A DNA stretch of 64,000 bases from DASZJY01 sp036260255 (GTDB lineage: Bacteria > Actinomycetota > Acidimicrobiia > Acidimicrobiales > AC-14): positions 1-64,000 of the forward strand of contig DATAAF010000084.1 in NCBI GenBank assembly GCA_036260255.1, written 5' to 3'. Each line of letters opens with the position of its first letter. Positions within the stretch are counted from its first letter, which is position 1. Under the pieces are notes generated by a model. The model was given only the letters and a program-made list of their open reading frames with translations, was not told the origin of the DNA and did not search any database. Of this stretch, positions 1 through 8,073 are shown in pieces. The position numbers and the translations under genes are program-made.

Positions 1-21
1 TGTCGACGCGGAGGTTTTGCG

Positions 22-309
22 ATGTCAGGCGTGCGCAGGCTGCTGAACGGGGCCATCGGGCACGGGCTGGCGATGGCGGTCGGGCTCTCGGCGGTGTTCC
101 TGGTCCTGCTCGCCCTCACTTCACCGGTCGTGGCCGCCGCCATCACCGTGCCTGCCAGCCTCGCCGTCGGCGTCGCCCGGGCCCGCCACCTGCCGCTGGC
201 GACGCCCCACTCCCTCATCGCCCCTGCCTACGGCGACCGGGCCGTCGTCACCAAGGCGCCGAGGGCGGCGGACGCCGTTTCCAGCCGCCGCTCCTCGTCG
301 GCCGCTTGA
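22..309 (+). CDS. Small hydrophobic protein, unknown function
   Basis: A 95-residue protein. The ATG is preceded by GGAGG at 10-14 with 7 nt spacing, which supports translation. Residues about 12-55 are strongly hydrophobic and would form one or two membrane segments; the rest is a polar tail rich in Ala, Arg and Ser. I recognise no family. It lies 79 nt upstream of another small membrane protein and could share its transcript. Its upstream context is cut off by the window edge. Confidence 0.55.
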   Translation: MSGVRRLLNGAIGHGLAMAVGLSAVFLVLLALTSPVVAAAITVPASLAVGVARARHLPLATPHSLIAPAYGDRAVVTKAPRAADAVSSRRSSSAA

Positions 310-388
310 CCGAGACGTTTGGGCGTCTCGGTGGCGGGGGACCCTCGCGCTCACCCGGTCGGCCTCGACCGGCGTCAAAGGAGCCATC

Positions 389-661
389 GTGATCGGATTC
401 ATCATCGGACTCATCATCGTCGGCCTCATCGCCGGCGCCTTGGCCCGTCTGCTGGTGCCGGGCGAAGACCCCATGGGCATCGCCGGCACGATCCTGCTCG
501 GGATCATCGGGTCGTTCATCGGCGGCTTCCTGGCCGACGTGCTCTTCCGCAGCGACGCCGAGGATCTCGGCCTGCACCCGGTCGGGATCTTGGGGTCGGT
601 CATCGGCGCGGTGATCGCCCTGCTCATCTACCGGGCCGTCAACCGCCGCGCCCGGGTCTGA
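389..661 (+). CDS. GlsB/YeaQ/YmgE family stress-response membrane protein
   Basis: A 90-residue protein with three glycine-rich hydrophobic segments (about residues 2-23, 30-50 and 64-83), matching the transglycosylase-associated (GlsB/YeaQ/YmgE) family in both length and pattern. The GLIAGALARLLVPGEDP stretch followed by a second glycine-rich helix is typical. Members are small inner-membrane proteins linked to general and envelope stress; the molecular activity is unknown. The GTG start at 389 follows a good AAAGGAG ribosome-binding site about 6 nt upstream. Confidence 0.85.
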   Translation: MIGFIIGLIIVGLIAGALARLLVPGEDPMGIAGTILLGIIGSFIGGFLADVLFRSDAEDLGLHPVGILGSVIGAVIALLIYRAVNRRARV

Positions 662-742
662 CGTCGACAGCAGGCGGCGGCCCAGGAGCCTCCTGATCGC
701 CCCGCCGTCCCTACGGCCCGCCGACCGGGCATCCTGACGGCG

Positions 743-1660
743 ATGGCCCAGCAGCCCTACGTGCCGGCCGGCTCCTGGTACCAGCCGGCGTCCTTGCCGC
801 CGGCCAACTGGTATCCCGACCCGTCCGGAGTCGCCGAGCTCCGCTACTGGGACGGCCGGAGCTGGACGTCGACCGTGTCGGTTGGCGGTCATGTCGACGA
901 GCGGCCCATGCCGCCCCCGCCCCCACACCCCTACGTCGCCGCTCCGGCCCCTCCCGAGCCCCGACCCGAACCCCAGCCCCGGCTACCCGGCCGGGCGGCG
1001 GTGATCGCCCTCATCGGGTTCGTGGCCGGGCTGGCCGCCTCGATCGTCCTCAGCCTGCTCGGTGCGGTGCTCGGGCTGCCGGACATCGTGCGGCTGGTCG
1101 CCAGCCAGGCGGGGCTCTGGGGCGGGCTGCTCGGGGCCTGCCGGGTGGTCAGCCGGCGCTTCGGCACCGGCCACGTGGCCCGGGACTTCGGGCTGGTTAT
1201 GGCGTGGAGCGACGTGGGTTGGGGCCTGCTCATGTCGCTCGCCGGGCGCATCGCGGTGGCGATCGCGGTGCTCCCGTTCCTGCCCTTCCCCCGCCTGGTC
1301 GGAGGCAACGACGAGGTGTTCCGGGTGTTCAACACCGACACCGTCAGCTTCGTCGTCGTCGCCCTCCTCGCCATCGCGGGGGCGCCGATCGTCGAGGAGC
1401 TGTTCTTCCGGGGCGTGCTGCAGGGAGCCTTCCTCGACCGGCTGGGCACCGTCTGGGCCGTCGGCTTGTCCTCCGTGCTCTTCGGCCTGGCCCACTTCAA
1501 CCCGATCCTCGGCCTGGCCAACGTCTCGTTGATCACGGCCATCACCGCCGCCGGCATCGTCTTCGGCATCACCGTCCGGCTGCGCCGGCTCGGCTCGTCG
1601 GTGTTCGCCCACTCCTTCTTCAACATGGTCGCGGTCGGCGTGGCCGCCGCCGCCCGCTGA
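743..1660 (+). CDS. CPBP-family intramembrane metalloprotease with N-terminal DUF2510
   Basis: A 305-residue protein. Residues about 20-43 (NWYPDPSG, then LRYWDGRSW) form a DUF2510 module, a short actinobacterial domain placed before membrane regions. A proline-rich linker follows, then several transmembrane segments from about residue 82. The CPBP (Abi/CAAX protease-like) motifs are present: EE at 218-219 with R223 (VEELFFRG), His251 (FGLAHF) and His290 near the C-terminus, the expected metal and catalytic positions. The substrate is unknown; relatives process prenylated proteins, act in bacteriocin immunity or cleave membrane proteins. The 3' end meets lgt on the other strand, whose reading frame has no stop until deep inside this gene. 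Confidence 0.88.
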   Translation: MAQQPYVPAGSWYQPASLPPANWYPDPSGVAELRYWDGRSWTSTVSVGGHVDERPMPPPPPHPYVAAPAPPEPRPEPQPRLPGRAAVIALIGFVAGLAASIVLSLLGAVLGLPDIVRLVASQAGLWGGLLGACRVVSRRFGTGHVARDFGLVMAWSDVGWGLLMSLAGRIAVAIAVLPFLPFPRLVGGNDEVFRVFNTDTVSFVVVALLAIAGAPIVEELFFRGVLQGAFLDRLGTVWAVGLSSVLFGLAHFNPILGLANVSLITAITAAGIVFGITVRLRRLGSSVFAHSFFNMVAVGVAAAAR

Positions 1661-2524
1661 CGCCACCCGGCCCCCGGCGGCGACCAGCGACGGCTCGGGT
1701 CCCGGCGGCGCGCCCACCTCCTCGTCGTCAGCGGGTCGCCGGCGGCCGGTGAGGACGAACCCCATGGCCGCGACGAACACCACGACGCTCACCCAGTCGT
1801 TGACCCGTAAGCCCAGGATGCGGTTGGCGGGGTCGACCCGCAGCAGCTCGATCCAGAAGCGGCCGAAGGTGTAGGCGGCCACGTAGACGGCGAACAGCCG
1901 GCCCGGGCGCATCTTGGCCCGCCGCTCGACGGCGAGGACGATGGCCACCACCACCAGGTTCCACAGGCACTCGTAGAGGAAGGTGGGATGGAACGTCGCC
2001 TCGTCGGCGAACCGCCGGGGGCGGTTCTCGGGATCGATGCGAAGCCCCCAGGGCAACGACGTGGGCCGACCGAACAGCTCCTGGTTGAACCAGTTCCCCC
2101 AGCGGCCGATGGCCTGGGCGAGGGGGATGGCGGGGGCGGCGGCGTCGAGGAGGGCGGAGGTGTCCATGCCCCACCGCCGGGCGACCCACACCCCGACCAC
2201 GGCGCCCACCGCCACGCCTCCCCAGATGCCCAGCCCGCCGTCCCAGATCCTGAGGGCCCCGAGAGGGTCGTCGGTGTACAGCTGGTAGTCGGTGACGACG
2301 TGGTAGAGGCGGGCCCCGACCAGCCCGGCGGGGACGGCCCACACGGCCAGGTCGCCGATCTGCTTGGGGTCACCGCCTCGGGCCGCCCACCGGCGCCGGG
2401 TGAGCCAGATGGCGACCAGGACGCCCAGCAGGATGCAGATCGCGTACGCCCGCACCGGCAGCGGACCGATGTTCACGACGCCCCGCGACGGGCTGGGGAT
2501 CTGGGCCAGAACCATGCGCGTCAT
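983..2524 (-). CDS. lgt: Prolipoprotein diacylglyceryl transferase with long antisense-coded tail
   Basis: Lgt transfers diacylglycerol from phosphatidylglycerol to the lipobox Cys of prolipoproteins, the first step of lipoprotein maturation, in the cytoplasmic membrane. The multi-pass N-terminal part (residues 1 to about 265) carries the signature GRWGNWFNQE near residue 140 and HPTFLYE further on, and ends in RRR like normal Lgt proteins of about 270-300 residues. The frame then stays open for about 240 more codons of low-complexity charged sequence to the stop at 983. Most of that tail (983-1660) is antisense to the CPBP protease gene and looks like non-native protein, so the functional C-terminus is uncertain. 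Several lipoproteins in this window are potential substrates. Confidence 0.85.
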   Translation of the reverse strand: MTRMVLAQIPSPSRGVVNIGPLPVRAYAICILLGVLVAIWLTRRRWAARGGDPKQIGDLAVWAVPAGLVGARLYHVVTDYQLYTDDPLGALRIWDGGLGIWGGVAVGAVVGVWVARRWGMDTSALLDAAAPAIPLAQAIGRWGNWFNQELFGRPTSLPWGLRIDPENRPRRFADEATFHPTFLYECLWNLVVVAIVLAVERRAKMRPGRLFAVYVAAYTFGRFWIELLRVDPANRILGLRVNDWVSVVVFVAAMGFVLTGRRRPADDEEVGAPPGPEPSLVAAGGRVASAGGGGHADRDHVEEGVGEHRRAEPAQPDGDAEDDAGGGDGRDQRDVGQAEDRVEVGQAEEHGGQADGPDGAQPVEEGSLQHAPEEQLLDDRRPRDGEEGDDDEADGVGVEHPEHLVVASDQAGEGQEREHRDRHRDAPGERHEQAPTHVAPRHNQPEVPGHVAGAEAPADHPAGPEQPAPEPRLAGDQPHDVRQPEHRTEQAEDDRGGQPGHEPDEGDHRRPAG

Positions 2525-2586
2525 GGGCGACGGCGCGCCGCCGACGACCGGAGCGTTGGCACGGCCAACGGTACCCTCGTACCGAG

Positions 2587-4503
2587 GTGAGATCGGGTAT
2601 CGGCCACGGCTGGCACGGGGCGCTGTCGCGGGACCCCGACCTCACCAAGGGCGCCTCCATCGACCCGTCGACCCTCCGGCGGGTGTGGAACTTCGCCCGT
2701 CCCTACCGCTGGAAGCTGGCGGTGTTCGTCGCCATGATCGTGGGCGCCGCGGTCGTCGCCATCTTCCCGCCGCTCGTCTTCCGCAGCATCATCGACCACA
2801 ACGCCGTGCCCCGCCGGCTCGAGGGGCTCGACCGCCTCGCCCTGCTGGCGCTGGGTCTGGCCTTCCTCGACGCCGGGCTCAACGTGGCACAGCGGTGGTG
2901 GGCCGCCCACATCGCCGAGAGCGTCATCTTCGACCTGCGCTCGGCGCTCTACGACGACGTGCAGCGGATGCCGCTCGCCTTCTTCACCCGCACCCAGACG
3001 GGGTCGCTGCTCACCCGCATGAACAACGACGTCATCGGCACCCAGCAGGCGTTCACCGGGACGCTGGGCAGCGTCGTCCAGAACGCCTTCACCGTCGTCA
3101 TCACCCTCGCCGTGATGATCAGCCTGGAGTGGCGTCTCACCCTGCTGGCGCTGGCCGTCGTCCCCGCCTTCCTCATCCCCGCCAAGCGGGTGGGACGGCG
3201 GATGCAGCGGCTGACCAAGCAGTCCTTCGAGCTGTCGGCCGACATGAACGCCACGCTGGCCGAGCGCTTCAACGTCTCCGGCGCCCTGCTGGTCAAGCTG
3301 TTCGGCGACCCCCGGCGCGAGGCGACCGCCTTCGCCGAGAAGGCGGGGAAAGTCCGCGACATCGGCGTCCGCACCGCCTTCCTGGGGCGGGTCTTCTTCG
3401 CCGCCCTCGGCCTGCTCGGAACGGTGGGCACCGTCGCCGTCTACTGGCTGGGCACCCGCCTCGTGATCTCGGGGTCGCTCAGCCTGGGCACGCTGGCCGC
3501 GCTGGCGGTGTACGTCGCCCGGCTGTACTCGCCGCTGACCCTGCTGACCAACGCCCAGGTGGACGTGATGAGCGCGGTGGTCTCGTTCGACCGGGTCTTC
3601 GAGGTGCTCGACGCCCCCCGCCTGATCGACGATGCCCCCGGCGCCGTCGACCTCGTCGACCCGAGGGGCGAGATCGAGGTCGAGGACGTGTGGTTCCGCT
3701 ATCCGGCGCCGTCGACCGTGTCGGTCGCGTCGCTCGAGGGGGAGACGGTCGGCGGCGAGCTGTCCGACGAGCCCTCGGCGTTCGTGCTCAAGGGTGTGTC
3801 CTTCCGGGCCGAACCAGGTCAGATGGTGGCCCTCGTCGGACCGACCGGCGCGGGCAAGACGACGCTGTGCAACCTGGTGCCCCGCCTGTACGACGTCACG
3901 TCAGGCGCCGTGCGAGTCGACGGTCACGACGTGCGCCAGCTCACCCAGCACAGCCTCCACGCCGCCATCGGCATGGTCACCCAGGACCCCCACCTGTTCC
4001 ACGACACCATCGCCAACAACCTCCGGTTCGCCCGCCCCGGGGCGACCGACGCCGAGCTGGTCGAGGCGTGCCGGGCGGCCCGCATCCACGACCTCATCGC
4101 CGGCCTGCCCGACGGTTACGACACCGTCGTCGGCGAGCGGGGCTACCGGCTGTCGGGCGGGGAGAAGCAGCGGCTGGCCCTGGCCCGGGTGCTGCTCAAG
4201 GGCCCGGCCATCGTGATCCTCGACGAGGCCACCGCCCACCTCGACTCGGAGACCGAGCTGCTGGTGCAGCAGGCGCTGGCCGAGGCCCTGGCCGGGCGCA
4301 CCTCGCTGGTGATCGCCCACCGCCTGTCCACCGTGCAGGCGGCCGACCACATCCTCGTCCTCGACGACGGGCGCATCGTCGAGCAGGGCACCCATGACCA
4401 GCTGCTGGCCGGCGGCGGCCTCTACCGCGAGCTCTACCTGACGCAGTACGCCCGGGCCACTGCGCCCCTGACCGTGCCGGTGGCGGCGCCGGTGGGCGAA
4501 TGA
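2587..4503 (+). CDS. ABC transporter, fused permease and ATPase (ABCB type)
   Basis: A 638-residue half-transporter. A six-helix exporter-type membrane domain (about residues 35-330) is followed by a nucleotide-binding domain with Walker A GPTGAGKTT (near 418), Q-loop QDPHLF, signature LSGGEKQR (near 522), Walker B IVILDEAT and switch His in IAHRLST. It should act as a homodimer or pair with another half exporter. The substrate cannot be read from the sequence; MsbA-like lipid and drug exporters are the closest type. An unusual 20-residue insertion rich in Glu, Gly and Ser lies between the first beta-strand of the ATPase and Walker A. The start is GTG at 2587. The stop overlaps the downstream lipoprotein start (ATGA), so the two are translationally coupled. 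Confidence 0.9.
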   Translation: MRSGIGHGWHGALSRDPDLTKGASIDPSTLRRVWNFARPYRWKLAVFVAMIVGAAVVAIFPPLVFRSIIDHNAVPRRLEGLDRLALLALGLAFLDAGLNVAQRWWAAHIAESVIFDLRSALYDDVQRMPLAFFTRTQTGSLLTRMNNDVIGTQQAFTGTLGSVVQNAFTVVITLAVMISLEWRLTLLALAVVPAFLIPAKRVGRRMQRLTKQSFELSADMNATLAERFNVSGALLVKLFGDPRREATAFAEKAGKVRDIGVRTAFLGRVFFAALGLLGTVGTVAVYWLGTRLVISGSLSLGTLAALAVYVARLYSPLTLLTNAQVDVMSAVVSFDRVFEVLDAPRLIDDAPGAVDLVDPRGEIEVEDVWFRYPAPSTVSVASLEGETVGGELSDEPSAFVLKGVSFRAEPGQMVALVGPTGAGKTTLCNLVPRLYDVTSGAVRVDGHDVRQLTQHSLHAAIGMVTQDPHLFHDTIANNLRFARPGATDAELVEACRAARIHDLIAGLPDGYDTVVGERGYRLSGGEKQRLALARVLLKGPAIVILDEATAHLDSETELLVQQALAEALAGRTSLVIAHRLSTVQAADHILVLDDGRIVEQGTHDQLLAGGGLYRELYLTQYARATAPLTVPVAAPVGE

Positions 4504-4979
4504 GCGCCTTGGGCGCCGCCCGCGCCGCCGGCCGGCTCCTGGTGGCCGGGGTCGCCGTGCTGGCGCTGGCCGCCTGTGGGTCGCGGGGCGAGGAGCCGCG
4601 GGTCCTGCGCAACGGGCCCTCGTTCCACAGCGCCGGGCCGGAGGCGCGGGAGGAGATCAACGAGGTGCTCGAGTGGCAGGCCCGGCTCATCGCCGAAGGC
4701 AACTGGGAGCAGTACTTCCAGCTCTTCGTCCCGACCGAGCGGGCCCGGTGCTCGCCCGAGATCTTCGCCCTGTTCGCCGAGCAGGTGTACGGACCTTTGC
4801 GCCAGCGGGCCGAGGGATCGACGCTTTCCGCCAACCTGGTCGACCTGAAGGTCAACGGGTTCCGGGCCTCCGTCGAGTACCAGCTCGTGCTCAGGGAGTA
4901 CGGGCTGGCCACCCAGGCGTCGACCGACAGCTACCTCAAGCTCGGCGACCGCTGGTTCATCGACGAGCAGGCGTGTTAG
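4500..4979 (+). CDS. Putative lipoprotein, unknown function
   Basis: A 159-residue protein with a signal peptide ending in the lipobox LAAC (Cys about residue 25), so an Lgt substrate anchored outside the membrane. The mature part is mixed alpha/beta and resembles small NTF2-like or DUF4878-type lipoproteins (helix with EEINEVLEWQARL, later a strand-rich half ending in DRWFIDEQ), but I do not assign a family. It overlaps the ABC exporter by 4 nt, which suggests it accompanies or assists that transporter. Confidence 0.75.
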   Translation: MSALGAARAAGRLLVAGVAVLALAACGSRGEEPRVLRNGPSFHSAGPEAREEINEVLEWQARLIAEGNWEQYFQLFVPTERARCSPEIFALFAEQVYGPLRQRAEGSTLSANLVDLKVNGFRASVEYQLVLREYGLATQASTDSYLKLGDRWFIDEQAC

Positions 4980-4982
4980 CCG

Positions 4983-4998
4983 GGGGGCAGGCCCCCCT
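4983..4998. terminator. Possible bidirectional terminator hairpin
   Basis: GGGGGG-CAGG-CCCCCC just after the lipoprotein stop can form a strong 6-bp hairpin. A second GC-rich hairpin (GCCGCC-TTC-GGCGGC) lies near 5070. Both are between two convergent genes, where a terminator is expected. There is no T-run on either side, so this is only a structural suggestion. Confidence 0.35.
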
Positions 4999-5116
4999 CC
5001 GAACCACGCCCCCACCAGCTGCCGCCCATCCGGCCTTGGCCGAAAGGGCGGCGAGGGACCATCGGCCGGGCCGCCTTCGGCGGCTCCGGCGGCCGGCGCC
5101 AGACCCCTGCGGCGTC

Positions 5117-6016
5117 TCAGCGCCGGGTCCGCCGTGCCAGCCGCGGACGCTTCGTCACCGCGCTGTCGTCGTCCGCCGTGCCTGCCGGGGCGCGGGTGGG
5201 CTCGGTGGTGCGGTCGGGCTGGGTCATCGCGTCGCCCCCGCCCCGGTACGGCGGCCGGTCGACGTCGACGTTCCTGCTGACGGCGTCGCCGTCCCGGAGC
5301 CCGGTGCCGTTGGTGGCCACCGGGTCGGTCACCGCCGTGCTCTCCCGGTGGCGGAGGCTGGCGTTGTCCACCCGGGCCTGGGCGTTGGTGTTGCGCACCT
5401 GGGCCTCGGCGGCGAGGCGCCCGGCCTCACGGCGGGCGTCGGCCTCGGCGCCGACCTCGGGGTCGATGGCCCGGGCGAGCAGCTTGGCGTGCCAGCGCTC
5501 GCCGAGGATCCCGCCGATCACCGCCCCCGCCAGCGCACCGAGTAGCGAGGCCAGGCCGGCAACCGTTCCGACGTCGCTCCACTCGTCGCCGGTCGTCGGC
5601 AGGCCCATGTCCCGCAGGCGGTCGACGACCGCCTCCGTGCCGGCGACCTGGCGGACGACGACCGCCACGATCGCCACGATCAGCACGCCCAGGACGAAGA
5701 CCGCGACGCCGTGCAGCGCTCCCGCCCGGCGGGCCATGCGCCCGGCCACGTAGCCCCCGAACAGGTAGGCGAGGAACAACACGCCGGCCACCACCAACCC
5801 GGCGGCAACGCCCAGGTCGCCCCAGCGGGCGGTGATGTCGGCATCGGCGCCCGTCGCTTCCAGGATGCCGCCGGCGATGCCGGCGAGGATGGCGAACCCG
5901 CCGTAGGCCACCAGGACCCCGGCGAGCAGGCTGCCCAGCGAGATCTGCTTCCACCCGGCGTCGGCGATGAGCGCCCGCCGGTCCCGACCGGTCTCTACCA
6001 CGACTCGTTTGCCCAT
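5117..6016 (-). CDS. Multi-pass membrane protein, unknown function
   Basis: About 299 residues from the ATG at 6016, chosen because GGGAG lies about 6 nt upstream; an in-frame start six codons earlier lacks one. Four hydrophobic segments (about residues 25-48, 65-90, 98-125, 150-175) are rich in Gly and Ala, with GGYVAGRMARRAGALHG between the second and third as in YrzE/TIGR04086-like membrane proteins. The last 120 residues are polar and disordered-looking. No catalytic motif is visible. Confidence 0.7.
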   Translation of the reverse strand: MGKRVVVETGRDRRALIADAGWKQISLGSLLAGVLVAYGGFAILAGIAGGILEATGADADITARWGDLGVAAGLVVAGVLFLAYLFGGYVAGRMARRAGALHGVAVFVLGVLIVAIVAVVVRQVAGTEAVVDRLRDMGLPTTGDEWSDVGTVAGLASLLGALAGAVIGGILGERWHAKLLARAIDPEVGAEADARREAGRLAAEAQVRNTNAQARVDNASLRHRESTAVTDPVATNGTGLRDGDAVSRNVDVDRPPYRGGGDAMTQPDRTTEPTRAPAGTADDDSAVTKRPRLARRTRR

Positions 6017-6095
6017 GACGTCTCCCACGCACAACTCGCTACGGACCGCGTCGGACGCGTGGCCCTACGTGAGATGTGCCCCACCGGGCGGGGCG

Positions 6096-6245
6096 CTATT
6101 CGTCCTCCTCGACGCCCTCGACCCGCTCGCCCACCTCTGACCGGTCCTCGTCCATGAGCTCCGTCTCGACGGGCTCACGCTTCAGCACCTGGGAGTCCTT
6201 CTCCTGCTCCGTCTCGGCCAGCTCCTCGGCGGCGTCGTCGGTCAT
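6096..6245 (-). CDS. Very small acidic protein
   Basis: A 49-residue protein starting at the ATG at 6245, preceded by AAAGGAAG. It is highly acidic (many Glu and Asp, no Cys, Trp or Phe) and probably unstructured or helical. An upstream in-frame start at 6299 would add 18 proline-rich residues and lacks a ribosome site. I recognise no family; the good ribosome site is the main support. Confidence 0.4.
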   Translation of the reverse strand: MTDDAAEELAETEQEKDSQVLKREPVETELMDEDRSEVGERVEGVEEDE

Positions 6246-6309
6246 GGCGGTCTTCCTTTCGGCGTCGGGTGGGGCGGGATCGGCGCCCTGTCCTACCATC
6301 GCCGGCGAG

Positions 6310-7254
6310 ATGAGGCTTCCCCGGCTCTCACCGGCCTCCTACCGGCGCATCACCTTCCTGGCGCTGATCGCCCTCGGTTTCATCATCGTCACCGGCGGGG
6401 CGGTGCGCCTCACCGGGTCGGGCCTCGGCTGCCCCGACTGGCCCACCTGCGCCGAGGACCGGGTCGTGGCTCCGTGGGAGTACCACGCCATGGTCGAGTT
6501 CGTGAACCGCACGATCACCGGGCTGGTGTCGCTGGCCGTCATCCTCGCCGTGCTCGGGTCGCTCGTCCGCCATCCCCGCCGGCGCGACCTGGTGTGGCTC
6601 TCCGCCGGGCTGGTCGCCGGCGTCGTCGGCCAGATCATCCTCGGCGGCCTCACCGTGCTCTTCCACCTGGCCCCGCCGCTGGTGATGTCGCACTTCCTCC
6701 TGTCGATGGTGATCCTGGCCGACGCCGTCGTGCTGCATCACCGGGCCGGCGAGCCCGACGACGGCGCGCCCCGGCGCGTGGTCGGTCCTGACCTCCGGCG
6801 CCTCGGCGGGTTGGTCGTCGCCAGCGCCGCCCTCACGATCTTCCTCGGGACGGTCCTAACCGGCAGCGGCCCCCACGGGGGTGACGAGGACGTCGAGCGG
6901 CTGCCCTTCTTCGTCCCGGACGTGGCCCGGGTGCATGGCATCAGCGTCATGATCTTCCTCACCCTCGTGCTGGTGACCCTATGGCGCCTGCGGCGGGACG
7001 GCGCCCCGGCCGCCCTCCTCCGCCGGGGTGAGGTCCTGCTCGCCGTCCTCGTGGGCCAGGCGGCGGTCGGCTACGTGCAGTACTTCACCGGCGTGCCGGT
7101 GCTGCTGGTGGGCGTGCACATCCTCGGGGCCACGCTGGTGTGGGCGGCGGTCATCCGCTTCTTCCTCGGGTTCTCGACGAGAGAGGTCGCCGGCCGGCCG
7201 GCCGCCGCCGGGCGGGCCGAAGGTCAGCCGTCGGAGCTCCTGCCGAGCACCTGA
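6310..7254 (+). CDS. ctaA: Heme A synthase (COX15/CtaA family)
   Basis: A 314-residue, eight-helix membrane protein. CtaA oxidises the C8 methyl group of heme O to give heme A for aa3-type cytochrome oxidase. The N-terminal motif GGAVRLTGSGLGCPDWP and the EYHAMVEFVNR segment are diagnostic. The helix His residues expected to bind heme are seen in SHFLL, VHGIS and VGVHILGA. A TACCAT hexamer lies 10 nt upstream of the ATG. No other oxidase assembly gene is nearby; the divergent neighbour is the small acidic protein. Confidence 0.92.
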   Translation: MRLPRLSPASYRRITFLALIALGFIIVTGGAVRLTGSGLGCPDWPTCAEDRVVAPWEYHAMVEFVNRTITGLVSLAVILAVLGSLVRHPRRRDLVWLSAGLVAGVVGQIILGGLTVLFHLAPPLVMSHFLLSMVILADAVVLHHRAGEPDDGAPRRVVGPDLRRLGGLVVASAALTIFLGTVLTGSGPHGGDEDVERLPFFVPDVARVHGISVMIFLTLVLVTLWRLRRDGAPAALLRRGEVLLAVLVGQAAVGYVQYFTGVPVLLVGVHILGATLVWAAVIRFFLGFSTREVAGRPAAAGRAEGQPSELLPST

Positions 7255-7269
7255 CCCACCCGGCGGGCG

Positions 7270-7275
7270 TAGCCT
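7270..7275 (+). promoter_or_regulatory. -10 hexamer of a probable leaderless promoter (clpS)
   Basis: TAGCCT lies exactly 7 nt upstream of the GTG at 7283, with no ribosome-binding site between, as expected if transcription starts at or beside the start codon. The same arrangement recurs before many genes here. Confidence 0.6.
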
Positions 7276-7282
7276 GGGCACC

Positions 7283-7588
7283 GTGGGCGCGCGGGCGATG
7301 TCGACCATGCCGGCGGAGGTCAAGGAGCCCGACCTCGGCGAGGAGGTCATCCCCGACCGGCCCTGGGTCGTCATCGTCTGGAACGACCCGATCAACCTCA
7401 TGTCCTACGTGACGTTCGTCTTCCAGAAGCTGTTCGGCTACAGCCGGGAGAAGGCCACCAAGCTGATGCTCGACGTGCACCACAAGGGCAAGGCGGTCGT
7501 GTCCAGCGGGCCGCGCGAGAAGGCCGAGCTCGACGTCTTCCGCCTGCACGAGCACGGCTTGTGGGCGACGATGCAGCACGACGAGTAG
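7283..7588 (+). CDS. clpS: ATP-dependent Clp protease adaptor ClpS
   Basis: A 101-residue protein. ClpS recognises N-degron substrates and delivers them to the Clp AAA+ unfoldase (ClpA/ClpC) with ClpP. Core motifs are clear: VVIVWNDPINLMSYV near the N-terminus, then LMLDVHHKGKAVV and LHEHGLWATM. The GTG at 7283 is preferred because it follows a TAGCCT hexamer by 7 nt; an ATG five codons later (7298) is the alternative. It is followed directly by a DUF2017 gene, the usual actinobacterial pairing. Confidence 0.93.
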   Translation: MGARAMSTMPAEVKEPDLGEEVIPDRPWVVIVWNDPINLMSYVTFVFQKLFGYSREKATKLMLDVHHKGKAVVSSGPREKAELDVFRLHEHGLWATMQHDE

Positions 7589-7599
7589 ACGGACACCTC

Positions 7600-8073
7600 T
7601 TGGGCGCCCTCAGGAAGAGGCCGGTACGCCGCACCCGGTCGGGCCAGTACGAGCTCCGCCTCTCCGACGCCGAACGGGAGCTGCTGCGGGGGATCGGCCC
7701 GCGGATGCGGGAGGTCTTCGCCGACGGCTCCGACCCGGTCCTCGAGCGCCTGTTCCCCGTCGCCTATCCCGAGGACGAGGCCCGCCAGGCCGAGTACCGC
7801 CTGCTCGCCCAGAGCGAGCTCACGGACTCCCACCTGGCCGCCATCGCGACCCTGGAGGAGACGATCGACGCCGAGCGCCTCGACGAGGAGCAGCTCCTGG
7901 CGTGGATGCGGGCCCTCAACGAGGTCCGCTTGGTGCTGGGCGTCCGCCTCGAGGTCAGCGAGGACGGCGACGAGCGCCCCTCGTCGAGCGACGACCCCCG
8001 GGCCTCCGCCTTCGCGATCTACGACTACCTGACGTGGCTGCAAGGCGAGATCATCGACGCCCTGGCCGGCTGA
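7600..8073 (+). CDS. DUF2017 family protein
   Basis: About 157 residues. The family sits next to clpS in many actinobacteria and has no proven role; a link to Clp proteolysis is inferred from that linkage. The sequence is helical and charged (SDAERELLRGIGPRM, later LLAWMRALNEVRLVLG and YDYLTWLQGEIIDAL), ending a few residues after the last helix. The start is uncertain: TTG at 7600 avoids overlap, while GTG at 7561 would overlap clpS by 28 nt. The 3' end overlaps the convergent degV by 23 nt. Confidence 0.8.
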   Translation: MGALRKRPVRRTRSGQYELRLSDAERELLRGIGPRMREVFADGSDPVLERLFPVAYPEDEARQAEYRLLAQSELTDSHLAAIATLEETIDAERLDEEQLLAWMRALNEVRLVLGVRLEVSEDGDERPSSSDDPRASAFAIYDYLTWLQGEIIDALAG

